The position numbers and the translations under genes are program-made. From Gammaproteobacteria bacterium (GTDB lineage Bacteria > Pseudomonadota > Gammaproteobacteria > Pseudomonadales > Pseudohongiellaceae): a stretch of DNA of 64,000 nucleotides. Position 1 is the stretch's first letter. The number at the start of each line of letters is the position of its first letter. Shown piece after piece: positions 35,381 through 43,302 of this stretch. The stretch lies in the NCBI GenBank assembly GCA_029253585.1, contig JAQWZF010000021.1:62001-126000 (forward strand), written 5' to 3'. A model generated the notes under the pieces. The model searched no databases. It saw only the letters and a program-made list of their open reading frames with translations, and was not told where the DNA came from.

Positions 35381-36820
35381 TTATGGCAAAGATAGCGGTC
35401 GATCGGCAGAGCTGTCTTGCTCTATCAACCAATCGACGAGTGGTTGTCGATAGTGGATCGCGGTATCGAATCCGCTTGCATCGAATTCTGCTATAGCATC
35501 ATAGCCCGCCCCTCCCTCGTACATGAAGCTGTTTATCAGGACACGATAGGTCTCGGCCGTATCTATTAGCCTGCCGGAGCCACGCAGCCGCCAATCGTTC
35601 TCCGTGCGAATCAAGCCGGCAACGAACGGGCGCTGGCCCTGGGCAATAAGCTGCAGTATTTCGGCGCCGCTCAACTCAACAGCAACCACTGTGTTTTCGA
35701 AGGGCAGCACCCCAACCACATCGGCTAGCGTCAGCCGACCCGATGGCAGCGGAGCGCGCAGAGCGAGTCGATTGTTGATAGCGATGTCGGCACTTCTATC
35801 CAGCCGCAGCCAGCTCTCTACCACCGCTCTCTGCAGCCGCTCATCATTAGCCGGATATTCACGGGATGAAAACCCTAGCTCGCCACTAAGCTGTGCCTCC
35901 GTCTCCGAGCGCCATTTCGCAATCAGCCGCTGCACAGGCTCATCGGCAGCGCCACCTTCGTTCTGCTCAATCGAGAAACTGGAACTGAGCAGGCGTCGAC
36001 TACCCAGGTCGTATTCAAATTGAGCCCGGGCATAGCTGCGAAAGTTGCCATTGCTTTCGAGAAGTATGGTCTGCCCTGCCCGATCCGCCACCAGCTCGTT
36101 GCAGTGTCCGCCGCCCATGAGACTGATATCGAGATCCGCAACCGCCAGCGCCAGAGGCCTCAATGCCGCCATGCAGACATGGGCAACAACGAAGATCAGG
36201 TCGGGACTCTCCTGCCGAAGCTGCGCAACGGCATTACGCAACACCGGCTCATAATCCAGAAAGTTCAGGTCGACAATATTGATAGGGTTGGTGGTGCTGG
36301 GAGTATTGATAGTGGACAGCCCAATAATGGCTATCGACACATCATTCACTTCGCTTATTGTGCTAGCAGCAATGCCCAGCTCACTGGGAATAGTGTCGCT
36401 GGCCTTCCAGCGAATATTCGCGCCTAGATACGGAAAGCTAGCCTGCGCTATTCGCGCCTCGAGATTATCCAGACCGAAATCGAATTCGTGATTGCCTATG
36501 GCGGTGGCGTCATAGCCCATGGCATTCATTACCTCGATCATGCTTTCACCCCCGAACCAGGTTGAGATAGCGGGCCCCGTCCAGTGATCGCCACCACTGA
36601 GTAATAAAAAAGGGCCCTCTTCGCTGTAGCCTTCCTTCTCACGCCACAAGCCCAACAGATCGCCGGCACCGCGACCCGGTTCGTGCCCCTCCATCCAGCC
36701 GTGCTCATCATTACTATAGAGCACTGTGAGATGACGAATACCGGTGCCGTCTCCCGCGTCATTAGAGGCTGACTGGCAGGCAGTTAGGAATAACAGTACT
36801 AGAATCACAAATAGGCGCAT
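35381..36820 (-). CDS. 5'-nucleotidase/metallophosphatase lipoprotein
   Basis: A 479-residue protein with a lipobox (FLTAC, Cys15). The metallophosphatase core has LTVLYSNDEHGWMEG (about residues 31-45), SGGDHWTG, AIGNHEFDFG and FVVAHVCMA, then GGGHCNEL. The C-terminal 5_nucleotid_C domain includes GAEILQLIAQGQRPFVAG and ends with the YRVLINSFMYEGGAGYD substrate-binding block. It should hydrolyse nucleotides in the periplasm, anchored by lipid. Its gene precedes the nucleoside transporter gene. Confidence 0.9.
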   Translation of the reverse strand: MRLFVILVLLFLTACQSASNDAGDGTGIRHLTVLYSNDEHGWMEGHEPGRGAGDLLGLWREKEGYSEEGPFLLLSGGDHWTGPAISTWFGGESMIEVMNAMGYDATAIGNHEFDFGLDNLEARIAQASFPYLGANIRWKASDTIPSELGIAASTISEVNDVSIAIIGLSTINTPSTTNPINIVDLNFLDYEPVLRNAVAQLRQESPDLIFVVAHVCMAALRPLALAVADLDISLMGGGHCNELVADRAGQTILLESNGNFRSYARAQFEYDLGSRRLLSSSFSIEQNEGGAADEPVQRLIAKWRSETEAQLSGELGFSSREYPANDERLQRAVVESWLRLDRSADIAINNRLALRAPLPSGRLTLADVVGVLPFENTVVAVELSGAEILQLIAQGQRPFVAGLIRTENDWRLRGSGRLIDTAETYRVLINSFMYEGGAGYDAIAEFDASGFDTAIHYRQPLVDWLIEQDSSADRPLSLP

Positions 36821-36942
36821 TGCAGCGAGTCTACCACAGCAAAATTACCCCCTGCCTACCGAAATCTGCGGCGCCGCTGAGAAATTATTGCGCGATTTCG
36901 CCAATTCCCTTACCTTGCTCGAAACCTTGGGCAACACTATCC

Positions 36943-37782
36943 ATGAAACTCGACAGCTCTAACCTGCCAATCTACCTGCCAGAACCAAGCCAGGAATCCG
37001 TGCTGCGCCTGGGCTTCGAAAACTGCAGCAGCGATGGCTGGATATCTACAGCAGACGATCTCAATATATTTAACCGACACAAGTATGAGCTGGAGCACAT
37101 GGCTGCGTCGACTTGTTACGCCGAGATCGCCGGCTCGGAAAATGCCCAGGCCGAATTTCATGATTTCCTCCTGCAACACCTGCTACAGAACCCAGTACTC
37201 GGCTACAGAACCGAGGGTTCGAAGCTGATTCAGCAACGGGAAGGTCTTGCCTGGGACATCGCAGAGAAAAAACTCTGGCCTGCATCTGTTTGGGTAGCAG
37301 AGGACATCTGCTTGCTGGAGCGTAGAGACAGCGATTTTATCATGACCGCCGCCAGTGTCTGCTCTCCCAGCAATTGGTATCTGGAAGACAAAATTGGCCA
37401 GACCGTAGACTTCATCCATGCCCCGGTGCCGGGCTATGAGAGGCTCCTAAGCCAGAGGGTGAATCGTTTTCTGCAGGGACTGCGCAGCGGCAGGGTCATG
37501 TTGCGCTACAACTGGTCTATCCAACGCGGCAATGAACTGTGTTGGCGCGGCGAGGATGCCTCAGCGACTACGCCAATCGATTCCAGCGACAGCGATCTCT
37601 ACTGGCGAGTAGAGCGACAGACGTTTATTCGACTTCCCCAAAGCGGCGCCATCGTCTTCAGCATTCGAATATTTCTGCATAGTTTTGATTCCCTGAGGCA
37701 CAGTGAAGGGTTTACCGAATCTATGGACCGGCTGCTCTCTCAGCTACCCAAAGCTGAGAAGCAGTATAAGGATCTAGCCTGA
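36943..37782 (+). CDS. DUF3445 / haem-dependent oxidative N-demethylase-like protein
   Basis: Start chosen at ATG 36943 (279 residues); an upstream start would extend over the promoter of the divergent nucleotidase. It matches the DUF3445 family, with VAEDICLLERRDSDFIMTAA, VCSPSNWYLEDKIGQ and IHAPVPGYERLLSQRV in order. The later WRVERQTFIRLP and FSIRIFLHSFDSL blocks are also family features. Characterised relatives are haem-containing oxidative N-demethylase alpha subunits of methylamine-type degradation. The other subunits are absent here, so the role is unsure. Confidence 0.8.
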   Translation: MKLDSSNLPIYLPEPSQESVLRLGFENCSSDGWISTADDLNIFNRHKYELEHMAASTCYAEIAGSENAQAEFHDFLLQHLLQNPVLGYRTEGSKLIQQREGLAWDIAEKKLWPASVWVAEDICLLERRDSDFIMTAASVCSPSNWYLEDKIGQTVDFIHAPVPGYERLLSQRVNRFLQGLRSGRVMLRYNWSIQRGNELCWRGEDASATTPIDSSDSDLYWRVERQTFIRLPQSGAIVFSIRIFLHSFDSLRHSEGFTESMDRLLSQLPKAEKQYKDLA

Positions 37783-37972
37783 TTAAGCGCCCATCGCCAC
37801 GACCAGTTTCCGTAGATAAATTACAGCCCTCGACACAGGTTTGGTCTATAGTTCATAATCGAGCGGTACCCTGCTCTGAAATGTTTGCGCGACACTGATA
37901 GTTAGTTGGATCGATACCCGTACTACTAGAGAGACACTCGCTTAATCTCGAGTATTCACAAAAGGTTTTCGT

Positions 37973-38914
37973 ATGAATTGCAGTAACACCCTTAAACTTC
38001 GCCACTACAAATATTGCCTGACGCTGTTACTAGCCTTATTACTTCCAGCACAGTCGGCATCTGCGACTACCGTGCGTGTCATTACGTCGCTTGGAGACTT
38101 CTCCATCGAATTATTTGACGATGTCACGCCGGGCACCGTTGCCAACTTTCTAAACTATGTAACCTCCGGGCGCTTCAATGGCACGGAAATCCATCGCTCG
38201 GTGACTGGCTTCGTTGTTCAGGGAGGCTGGCTAACTTACAACCCTGCAACAAATAGCTTAGACCAGATTACCGTGGATGCCGCTATACAGAATGAGTTCA
38301 GCGTTTCGAATACAAGGGGCACGGTGGCGATGGCAAAGCTGGAAGGCGACCCAAATAGCGCCACTAGCCAATGGTTCGTGAATCTCGCTGACAATAGCGC
38401 AAACCTCGATGGGCAGAATGGCGGCTTCACGGCTTTCGGCCGAGTTATCGGCGATGGCATGACGGTGGTAGACGACATCGCCGCCCAACAAAGATACACC
38501 CTTGCCGGCCTTGCTGATTTTCCCCTAATCAACTACAACGGCGGCGCAGTGGTGGAAAACAACTTCATCAGTATCGCGGTAGTCGTTGAAGAAGAGACCG
38601 TTACGGCTCCAAATTACTTCGATGAGTCCACCGGACTACTTCGCGTCACGGTCGATGCAGGAGCCTCTGGCCTGGCCACTCTGGCTTTCACGATCAGCGC
38701 CACAGAGCCCAGCGTCGTAATAAAATTGGATCTAGGTAGCGTAGCCGTTATCTCGGAAACGGTAGATAAGATCGCAACCTTCGACGCAGCAACGGGTCAA
38801 CTGGTCTTACCAGAACTCGTCGTATCGGGAGCCGCTGCATTTAGTAATCTAGTATTTGTTCTAAGTGATGCAGAGCAGCTCTTGTTTACGCTGGAGTCAT
38901 TCGAACAGATCTAG
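37973..38914 (+). CDS. Secreted cyclophilin-type peptidyl-prolyl isomerase with a C-terminal extra domain
   Basis: A 313-residue protein with a signal peptide (about 1-32, ending ASA). The cyclophilin domain includes TSLGDFSIELFDDVTPGTVANF, the catalytic HRSVTGFVVQGGW (Arg in place), the SATSQWFVNLADN block and FTAFGRVIGDGM. It speeds cis-trans isomerisation of proline bonds in the periplasm. After about residue 205 comes an added beta-rich domain of about 105 residues (APNYFDESTGLLRVTV ... ESFEQI) that I do not recognise. The domain may bind substrate proteins or the envelope. Confidence 0.85.
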   Translation: MNCSNTLKLRHYKYCLTLLLALLLPAQSASATTVRVITSLGDFSIELFDDVTPGTVANFLNYVTSGRFNGTEIHRSVTGFVVQGGWLTYNPATNSLDQITVDAAIQNEFSVSNTRGTVAMAKLEGDPNSATSQWFVNLADNSANLDGQNGGFTAFGRVIGDGMTVVDDIAAQQRYTLAGLADFPLINYNGGAVVENNFISIAVVVEEETVTAPNYFDESTGLLRVTVDAGASGLATLAFTISATEPSVVIKLDLGSVAVISETVDKIATFDAATGQLVLPELVVSGAAAFSNLVFVLSDAEQLLFTLESFEQI

Positions 38915-39037
38915 ACGCAGCTAACTGTAAGCAGCCCAGATTGCTGGTGTCAGCGCGCCGTTGACTGCGGCCGCCATAGTCATTATCCTCCCTTTACATG
39001 ATGGGAATCCGGCGCTTCCGGAGCACAGGAGAGATAC

Positions 39038-39463
39038 ATGAGCATTAAACGATGGATAACAGCAGCGGCCTCAGCGCTTACCTTGGGAGCTGCATTCGTG
39101 GTTATACCCGTTCTCGCTCATCACTCGAGCACACCTTTCTACGACCCGGATCAGCGCGTCGAAATAGAGGGTACCGTTACACGCTTCGTTTTCAGAAACC
39201 CACACGCCTTTCTTTATCTGGATGTGGCCGGCGATAACGGCGCAACTGTCGAATGGCAGATCGAATTGGGCGCCCCTGTTAGCCTGCGTCGCACCGGTTG
39301 GACTCCAGACTCACTGCCGCTGGGCATGATAGTAAAAGCCTCTGGCAGACCCTCCCGCGCAGATGGCTCTACGGGGCTGTGTTGTGTCCGCATGACCCGC
39401 GCCGATGGCAGCCCGGTTTTGGAGGGCGGTCGCGTTCAGGAACGCACTCAGCCTCCTGAGTAG
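39038..39463 (+). CDS. DUF6152 family secreted protein, copy 2
   Basis: A 141-residue protein with a signal peptide cleaved most likely after VLA at residue 27, so that the mature start would be His28-His29. The NPH motif follows at residues 54-56, the same spacing of 28 residues as in the copy at 17545. The core TRFVFRNPHAFLYLDV looks like an OB-fold. Two adjacent cysteines near residue 112 (GLCCVRM) replace the CEPTC of copy 1. It lies 109 bases upstream of a PRT-GKPD gene on the same strand. Metal binding is an inference. Confidence 0.75.
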   Translation: MSIKRWITAAASALTLGAAFVVIPVLAHHSSTPFYDPDQRVEIEGTVTRFVFRNPHAFLYLDVAGDNGATVEWQIELGAPVSLRRTGWTPDSLPLGMIVKASGRPSRADGSTGLCCVRMTRADGSPVLEGGRVQERTQPPE

Positions 39464-39572
39464 TAGCAAAGCACACCCTACTAAATCTGAACGATACCGC
39501 GTAGTAGTTCTTCAACGCGGTATCGCAAAATAAAAAATTGGAACACAAGCAGAATTCAAGGCGGTAATTTTT

Positions 39573-40304
39573 ATGAGAGCAATTAAATTTATGAGTGAGA
39601 AGCCTGTTATTGCCGTCTTACTCTCTCTTGCAATTAGCACGGCTGCCGGCCATTTAAATGCGCAAGCTGATAACGAGATTCCCAACCTGGCGGGAGTCTG
39701 GAACGGCGGCTTCAGCGCCAGACCAGTTAATGGTGAAACTGTGCCCTGGGGTGAAGAGAATTTCCCCAAGCTGAATGCACGCGCCTTAGCCTATCAAGAA
39801 GTCTGGGAAGAAATTATTGCACCCAAATATGACTGCCAGCCCGCCTCTTCGCCGGCTATCCAGTACGACCCTTATCACATGGAAGTCGTGCAATGGCCTG
39901 ACCGAGTATTGTTCCGCTATGAGAAGGATGATCAACTGCGCACAGTCTGGATGGACGGCCGCACCCCTAAGTCGACGGACTTCGGTGTTCAAGGCTTTTC
40001 GGTAGGTCATTATGAAGACGACGCGCTTATCGTGACTACCACGCACTTCGTATTCGATGTTGCTGGCTTCGATGATTACAACGGCATCCCCTCCTCTTCG
40101 CAAAAGATTGTGCGCGAGCGTTATTGGATGGATGGAGAAGATCTGCGGATAACGCTAGAAGTTGAAGATCCTATGTTCCTGCTGGAGCCTACTTCTTACA
40201 CCACTCGCTGGATTCCAGCAGCACAAGGCTACAAACTCCAAGCCTATGATTGCGATCCCGAATCGTCACGCGCTTCCGTGCGTTTCTTTCCATCGAAGTA
40301 TTAA
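39573..40304 (+). CDS. PRT-GKPD family protein, divergent short copy 3
   Basis: A 243-residue protein with a signal peptide ending LNAQ near residue 31. It starts IPNLAGVWNGGF instead of the full PRT-GKPD signature. It keeps the first Cys (PKYDCQPAS), a block VGHYEDDALIVTT, the EDP element (VEDPMF) and the late Cys (AYDCDPES). It lacks the long middle insert of the other copies. It is the downstream partner of the second DUF6152 gene, and a b561 gene follows. The function is unknown. Confidence 0.65.
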   Translation: MRAIKFMSEKPVIAVLLSLAISTAAGHLNAQADNEIPNLAGVWNGGFSARPVNGETVPWGEENFPKLNARALAYQEVWEEIIAPKYDCQPASSPAIQYDPYHMEVVQWPDRVLFRYEKDDQLRTVWMDGRTPKSTDFGVQGFSVGHYEDDALIVTTTHFVFDVAGFDDYNGIPSSSQKIVRERYWMDGEDLRITLEVEDPMFLLEPTSYTTRWIPAAQGYKLQAYDCDPESSRASVRFFPSKY

Positions 40305-40382
40305 ACCGAGCTAACTGAGCGAAGCGAAATTGCAACATCACTTGATGACTGTAGATTGGCTTCGCTAAGCCCACCCCTCACC

Positions 40383-40910
40383 ATGAGCAAGCCCCGCTCT
40401 CTTCTCGACAGAAAAAACTCCTTCGGCTGGCTCTCGATAGGCCTGCATTGGTTCGCCACATTAGCGATTATTCTGTTGTGGTTCATAGGTCAGAGCATCG
40501 CCTTACAGTCCATCGAACAGATCGATGCCCGCAGGTCTCTGCACGTCACCCTCGGTCTCATCGTTTGGCTGCCACTTGTTGCTCGAATAGCCTGGCGCTT
40601 TAAGGCTGGCCATCCTTATGTTAACGGGCAGACATTAATGACACATCGACTTGCCAAGGCGGCACACTATGTGATGTTGCTGGTATTGATGGTCATGTTG
40701 ATATCTGGGCCACTAATGGCCTGGGCGATGCCAGAGCGCAGCGCCTTGTCGGAGACTGCCTTCTCGTTTCACTCCTTTACCGCTAAAGCACTCGCCGCAC
40801 TGGTGTTACTGCACATACTGGCTGCGCTGAAGCATCTAATGTTTCACGAGGACGAGACAGTCGCCAGAATTTTTGTCCCACGCACAGATGATACGCAGGA
40901 CGAAGAGTAG
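40383..40910 (+). CDS. Cytochrome b561-type membrane haem protein
   Basis: Start chosen at ATG 40383 (175 residues). Four membrane helices carry His residues in the pattern of the b561 family: SIGLHWFATLAIILLW, RRSLHVTLGLIVW, MTHRLAKAAHYVMLL and LVLLHILAALKHLM. They should hold two b haems. It moves electrons across or along the inner membrane, often from quinol to periplasmic partners. It follows the DUF6152 and PRT-GKPD pair and precedes, in convergent arrangement, two small membrane protein genes. Confidence 0.85.
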   Translation: MSKPRSLLDRKNSFGWLSIGLHWFATLAIILLWFIGQSIALQSIEQIDARRSLHVTLGLIVWLPLVARIAWRFKAGHPYVNGQTLMTHRLAKAAHYVMLLVLMVMLISGPLMAWAMPERSALSETAFSFHSFTAKALAALVLLHILAALKHLMFHEDETVARIFVPRTDDTQDEE

Positions 40911-40917
40911 CAATAGC

Positions 40918-41403
40918 TTAGCCGGTGCCTACATAGGGAATGAGGCGTCCACACAGCAGAACTCCGGTCCACAGCGCAAGGGATGTATAGGCTACAAATT
41001 TGGCGATTGGCGGAGAAGGCGTCGTTGCATCCCAGCCATGCATGATCGGGCTCACTTTCCAGTAGTACAGCGCGGCGTTCAGCCCAGCCAAGAGCACCAG
41101 GCCCATCTTGATCTGAAAACCTATGTTCACCGAGTAGCGCATCGGGTCGCCATAGAAGAAGAGTATGCCCGTGGTCAGGTTGATACCGAAGCCAATCAAG
41201 ACAAAGGGAAGAAGGCGATGCGTAGCCGCCGGATCGAAACTGCGAAAGTGCCCCGCCATGCGCAGGTCTATAACGAGCAATCCACCGAACAATAGAGATA
41301 GCCCAATGAAGTGACTAATCTCCATAACAGGCCACAACCAATACGTCGCCTGAATCCAGGAGTTGAGCGATCCACCAACAATTGACTCTACAAATGCTTC
41401 CAC
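40918..41403 (-). CDS. Four-helix membrane protein (DUF6644-like), copy A
   Basis: A 161-residue membrane protein with four or five hydrophobic segments (WLWPVMEISHFIGLSLLFGG, LLPFVLIGFGINLTTGIL, IKMGLVLLAGLNAALYY and the last FVAYTSLALWTGVLLCGRLI). The H-x-G and His-rich positions in the first helix recall b-type haem sites, but no proof is at hand. It resembles DUF6644 proteins, which I recall only weakly. It lies directly after its sibling at 41413, sharing layout and size, so they are likely a pair from duplication. Confidence 0.6.
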   Translation of the reverse strand: MEAFVESIVGGSLNSWIQATYWLWPVMEISHFIGLSLLFGGLLVIDLRMAGHFRSFDPAATHRLLPFVLIGFGINLTTGILFFYGDPMRYSVNIGFQIKMGLVLLAGLNAALYYWKVSPIMHGWDATTPSPPIAKFVAYTSLALWTGVLLCGRLIPYVGTG

Positions 41404-41412
41404 GGCCGGCCT

Positions 41413-41883
41413 CTAGAATATATACGCTATCAGACGACCGGCAATTATCGCCGCTAGCCAGAGCAAAAGGGAAATCGATGCGATAATTTTAGTGGGCCTG
41501 CTGATTACCGCCTGGGCATCACTTAGTTCCACCTCACTTCGTAAACGAGACTGAATAACACCCGCCAAAACCATGCCAGCGACTATGCAGGCGATCTTTA
41601 TCAAGAAGGGTATGCTCGTTATAAAAACCGTTGCCTGTGAGGCGAACAGGGCGAAGCCGGAAACGGCATTGACGATGAAACCCACCCAGCCCAACTTGCC
41701 TAGCCCCAGGAATGCAGATGGCTGTACGCTCGGGAATAGCCCCAGCAGAGTCAGATCTCGCATCGCAAAGATGCCAACCACTACAGCCAGCCCCACTACA
41801 TGCAGACTTAGCATCATGGGATAACCCCAGAGCGAGACCGCGACCCAGGTCGCTAAGTCAGTTGTTTCCAGCGTGGCGAACAT
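41413..41883 (-). CDS. Four-helix membrane protein (DUF6644-like), copy B
   Basis: A 156-residue membrane protein with four to five helices: VSLWGYPMMLSLHVVGLAVV, then LGWVGFIVNAVSGFALFASQ, IPFLIKIACIVAGMVLAGVI and SLLLWLAAIIAGRLIAYIF. It shares with copy A the HxxG-type first helix, a G-x-x-L element and the GRLI-Y end. Its stop is 9 bases before the start of copy A, on the same strand. I infer a heteromeric membrane pair, possibly with the b561 protein encoded on the opposite strand. Confidence 0.55.
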   Translation of the reverse strand: MFATLETTDLATWVAVSLWGYPMMLSLHVVGLAVVVGIFAMRDLTLLGLFPSVQPSAFLGLGKLGWVGFIVNAVSGFALFASQATVFITSIPFLIKIACIVAGMVLAGVIQSRLRSEVELSDAQAVISRPTKIIASISLLLWLAAIIAGRLIAYIF

Positions 41884-41995
41884 AAGCTTAATTCTACCTA
41901 TTAGTATTGTTATGACCAGCTATCGAGTCCGGGCATTGGCATTAGCAGCTGGCAGTTGAGTGATACTACCAAAACTACCAGCTTTATTCATTCCA

Positions 41996-43074
41996 TCAGT
42001 GTTCGATGGAATTCGCGTAGTACTGAACGAGCAACCTATACTCCGGATTAATCCGGTAGTGATCATTCGACTCAAACAGGAAGTTTCTGGAGATCAGCAA
42101 ATCCAGACTATTGGATAGTGTGCACGGCCTTGGCATTTCCTCGGCCTTCATCGCGGCACCCTTGGCCATCATCTGCTCGATTAAAGTATCGCATTCTCCG
42201 ACGATCTCCAGGGACGTCATCGGCTTGTCTCCTGCTCGAAGTAACACGGCAGCAATAACCGGCACAGGAATGATGGGCATGACGTAGCGCAGCGATTGCA
42301 TCAGTGTTGCGGCTAACTCCAGCACTTTGGGAATGCGCTGGTCTTTTTGTAAATGATTAAACTCGAGGCCATGCTCCTAACTATAGCTGCGCATCGAGAT
42401 GGGCACCCCGAAGTTTACGCTGGCATAGCCATAGCGCTTCCAGCGCGCTCGGGAACCGGCAAACAGATTCATCCGCAGAAAGCGCCCATAGCGCGGATCA
42501 GCATCTCCAAGGGGAATATTCTTGCCCACTCCCCTACGGCATAGGACAGGGTCACCCGCTCTTCCGCAAGATAACTGATCAATACATAGTCCATATTACT
42601 GCGGTGATTCATCACAAACACCACAGTCGCATCGTGGTCCACCGCCTGCAGTTTTTTCGGTGCGGCAGCCGCGACTCGCACTCTATAGATGAAACGCGAT
42701 ACTTTCTTAGCTAGCCAGTAGAACATCTGATAATAGATGTAGGCATTAAACGAAGGAACTATCTCATGGGCGTAATTCTTCACTTTCTGCTGCAAGACAT
42801 TGCGAGGAATATTGTCTCTTAGCGCCTGCTCTTCGATCATCGCGATAATCTCTTGATCGAACATCAACTGATCGACCAGCAACTGACGTTTACTCAGTTG
42901 CAGGGGGCGAATCTTGATCTGCAGCCTGCTATTAAGCTTGTCGACGGTTTTGTTTAGGCGTCGACGCAGATACCAGCGCACACTGGGCAAGAGAACGCTC
43001 ATTAGTATCGCGTAGCTGGCTGCGAGCAGCAGTAGAATGAATATCCAGCTAGGTAGGGTGACAGTCGCAGTCAA
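41996..43074 (-). pseudogene. Decayed PlsC/PlsB-like glycerophospholipid acyltransferase
   Basis: The N-terminal part (42469-43074, 201 codons) has a membrane anchor and the acyltransferase NHRSNMD motif (H-x4-D), and runs to AVGEWARIFPLEMLIRAMGAF before a stop. In another frame, from about 42477, the protein resumes as LRMNLFAGSRARWKRYGYAS and reaches NFGVPISMRSYS. There a TAG in frame interrupts it, before EHGLEFNHLQ leads into the final 41996-42325 part ending YYANSIEH. The middle with the glycerol-phosphate-binding motif is missing. I infer an internal deletion plus a nonsense change, so no working enzyme is made. Confidence 0.75.
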
Positions 43075-43302
43075 ATGGACCGTCCACAGCTCTTATTGCT
43101 CTCTTATTATGGGTCTGATTGTAGTGGATTCCTCTGAGGAATTGTCAGAATATGCTGGTTTAACAGTGTTTTTGGCTGTATCGAAGATGGACTTCCCTAG
43201 GGATAGTCTCTATCCTTCGCCCCCTCTTTCCGACATACCACTATTTCGAGCATCTGACAGCTGATCACAAGGCAGCGATACCCGGCGTAAAAAGGCAATT
43301 TT

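Noticed and set aside
43037..43264. A 75-codon frame between the acyltransferase remnant and deaD.
   Set aside because: No signal, domain or ribosome-binding site; more likely the deaD leader.
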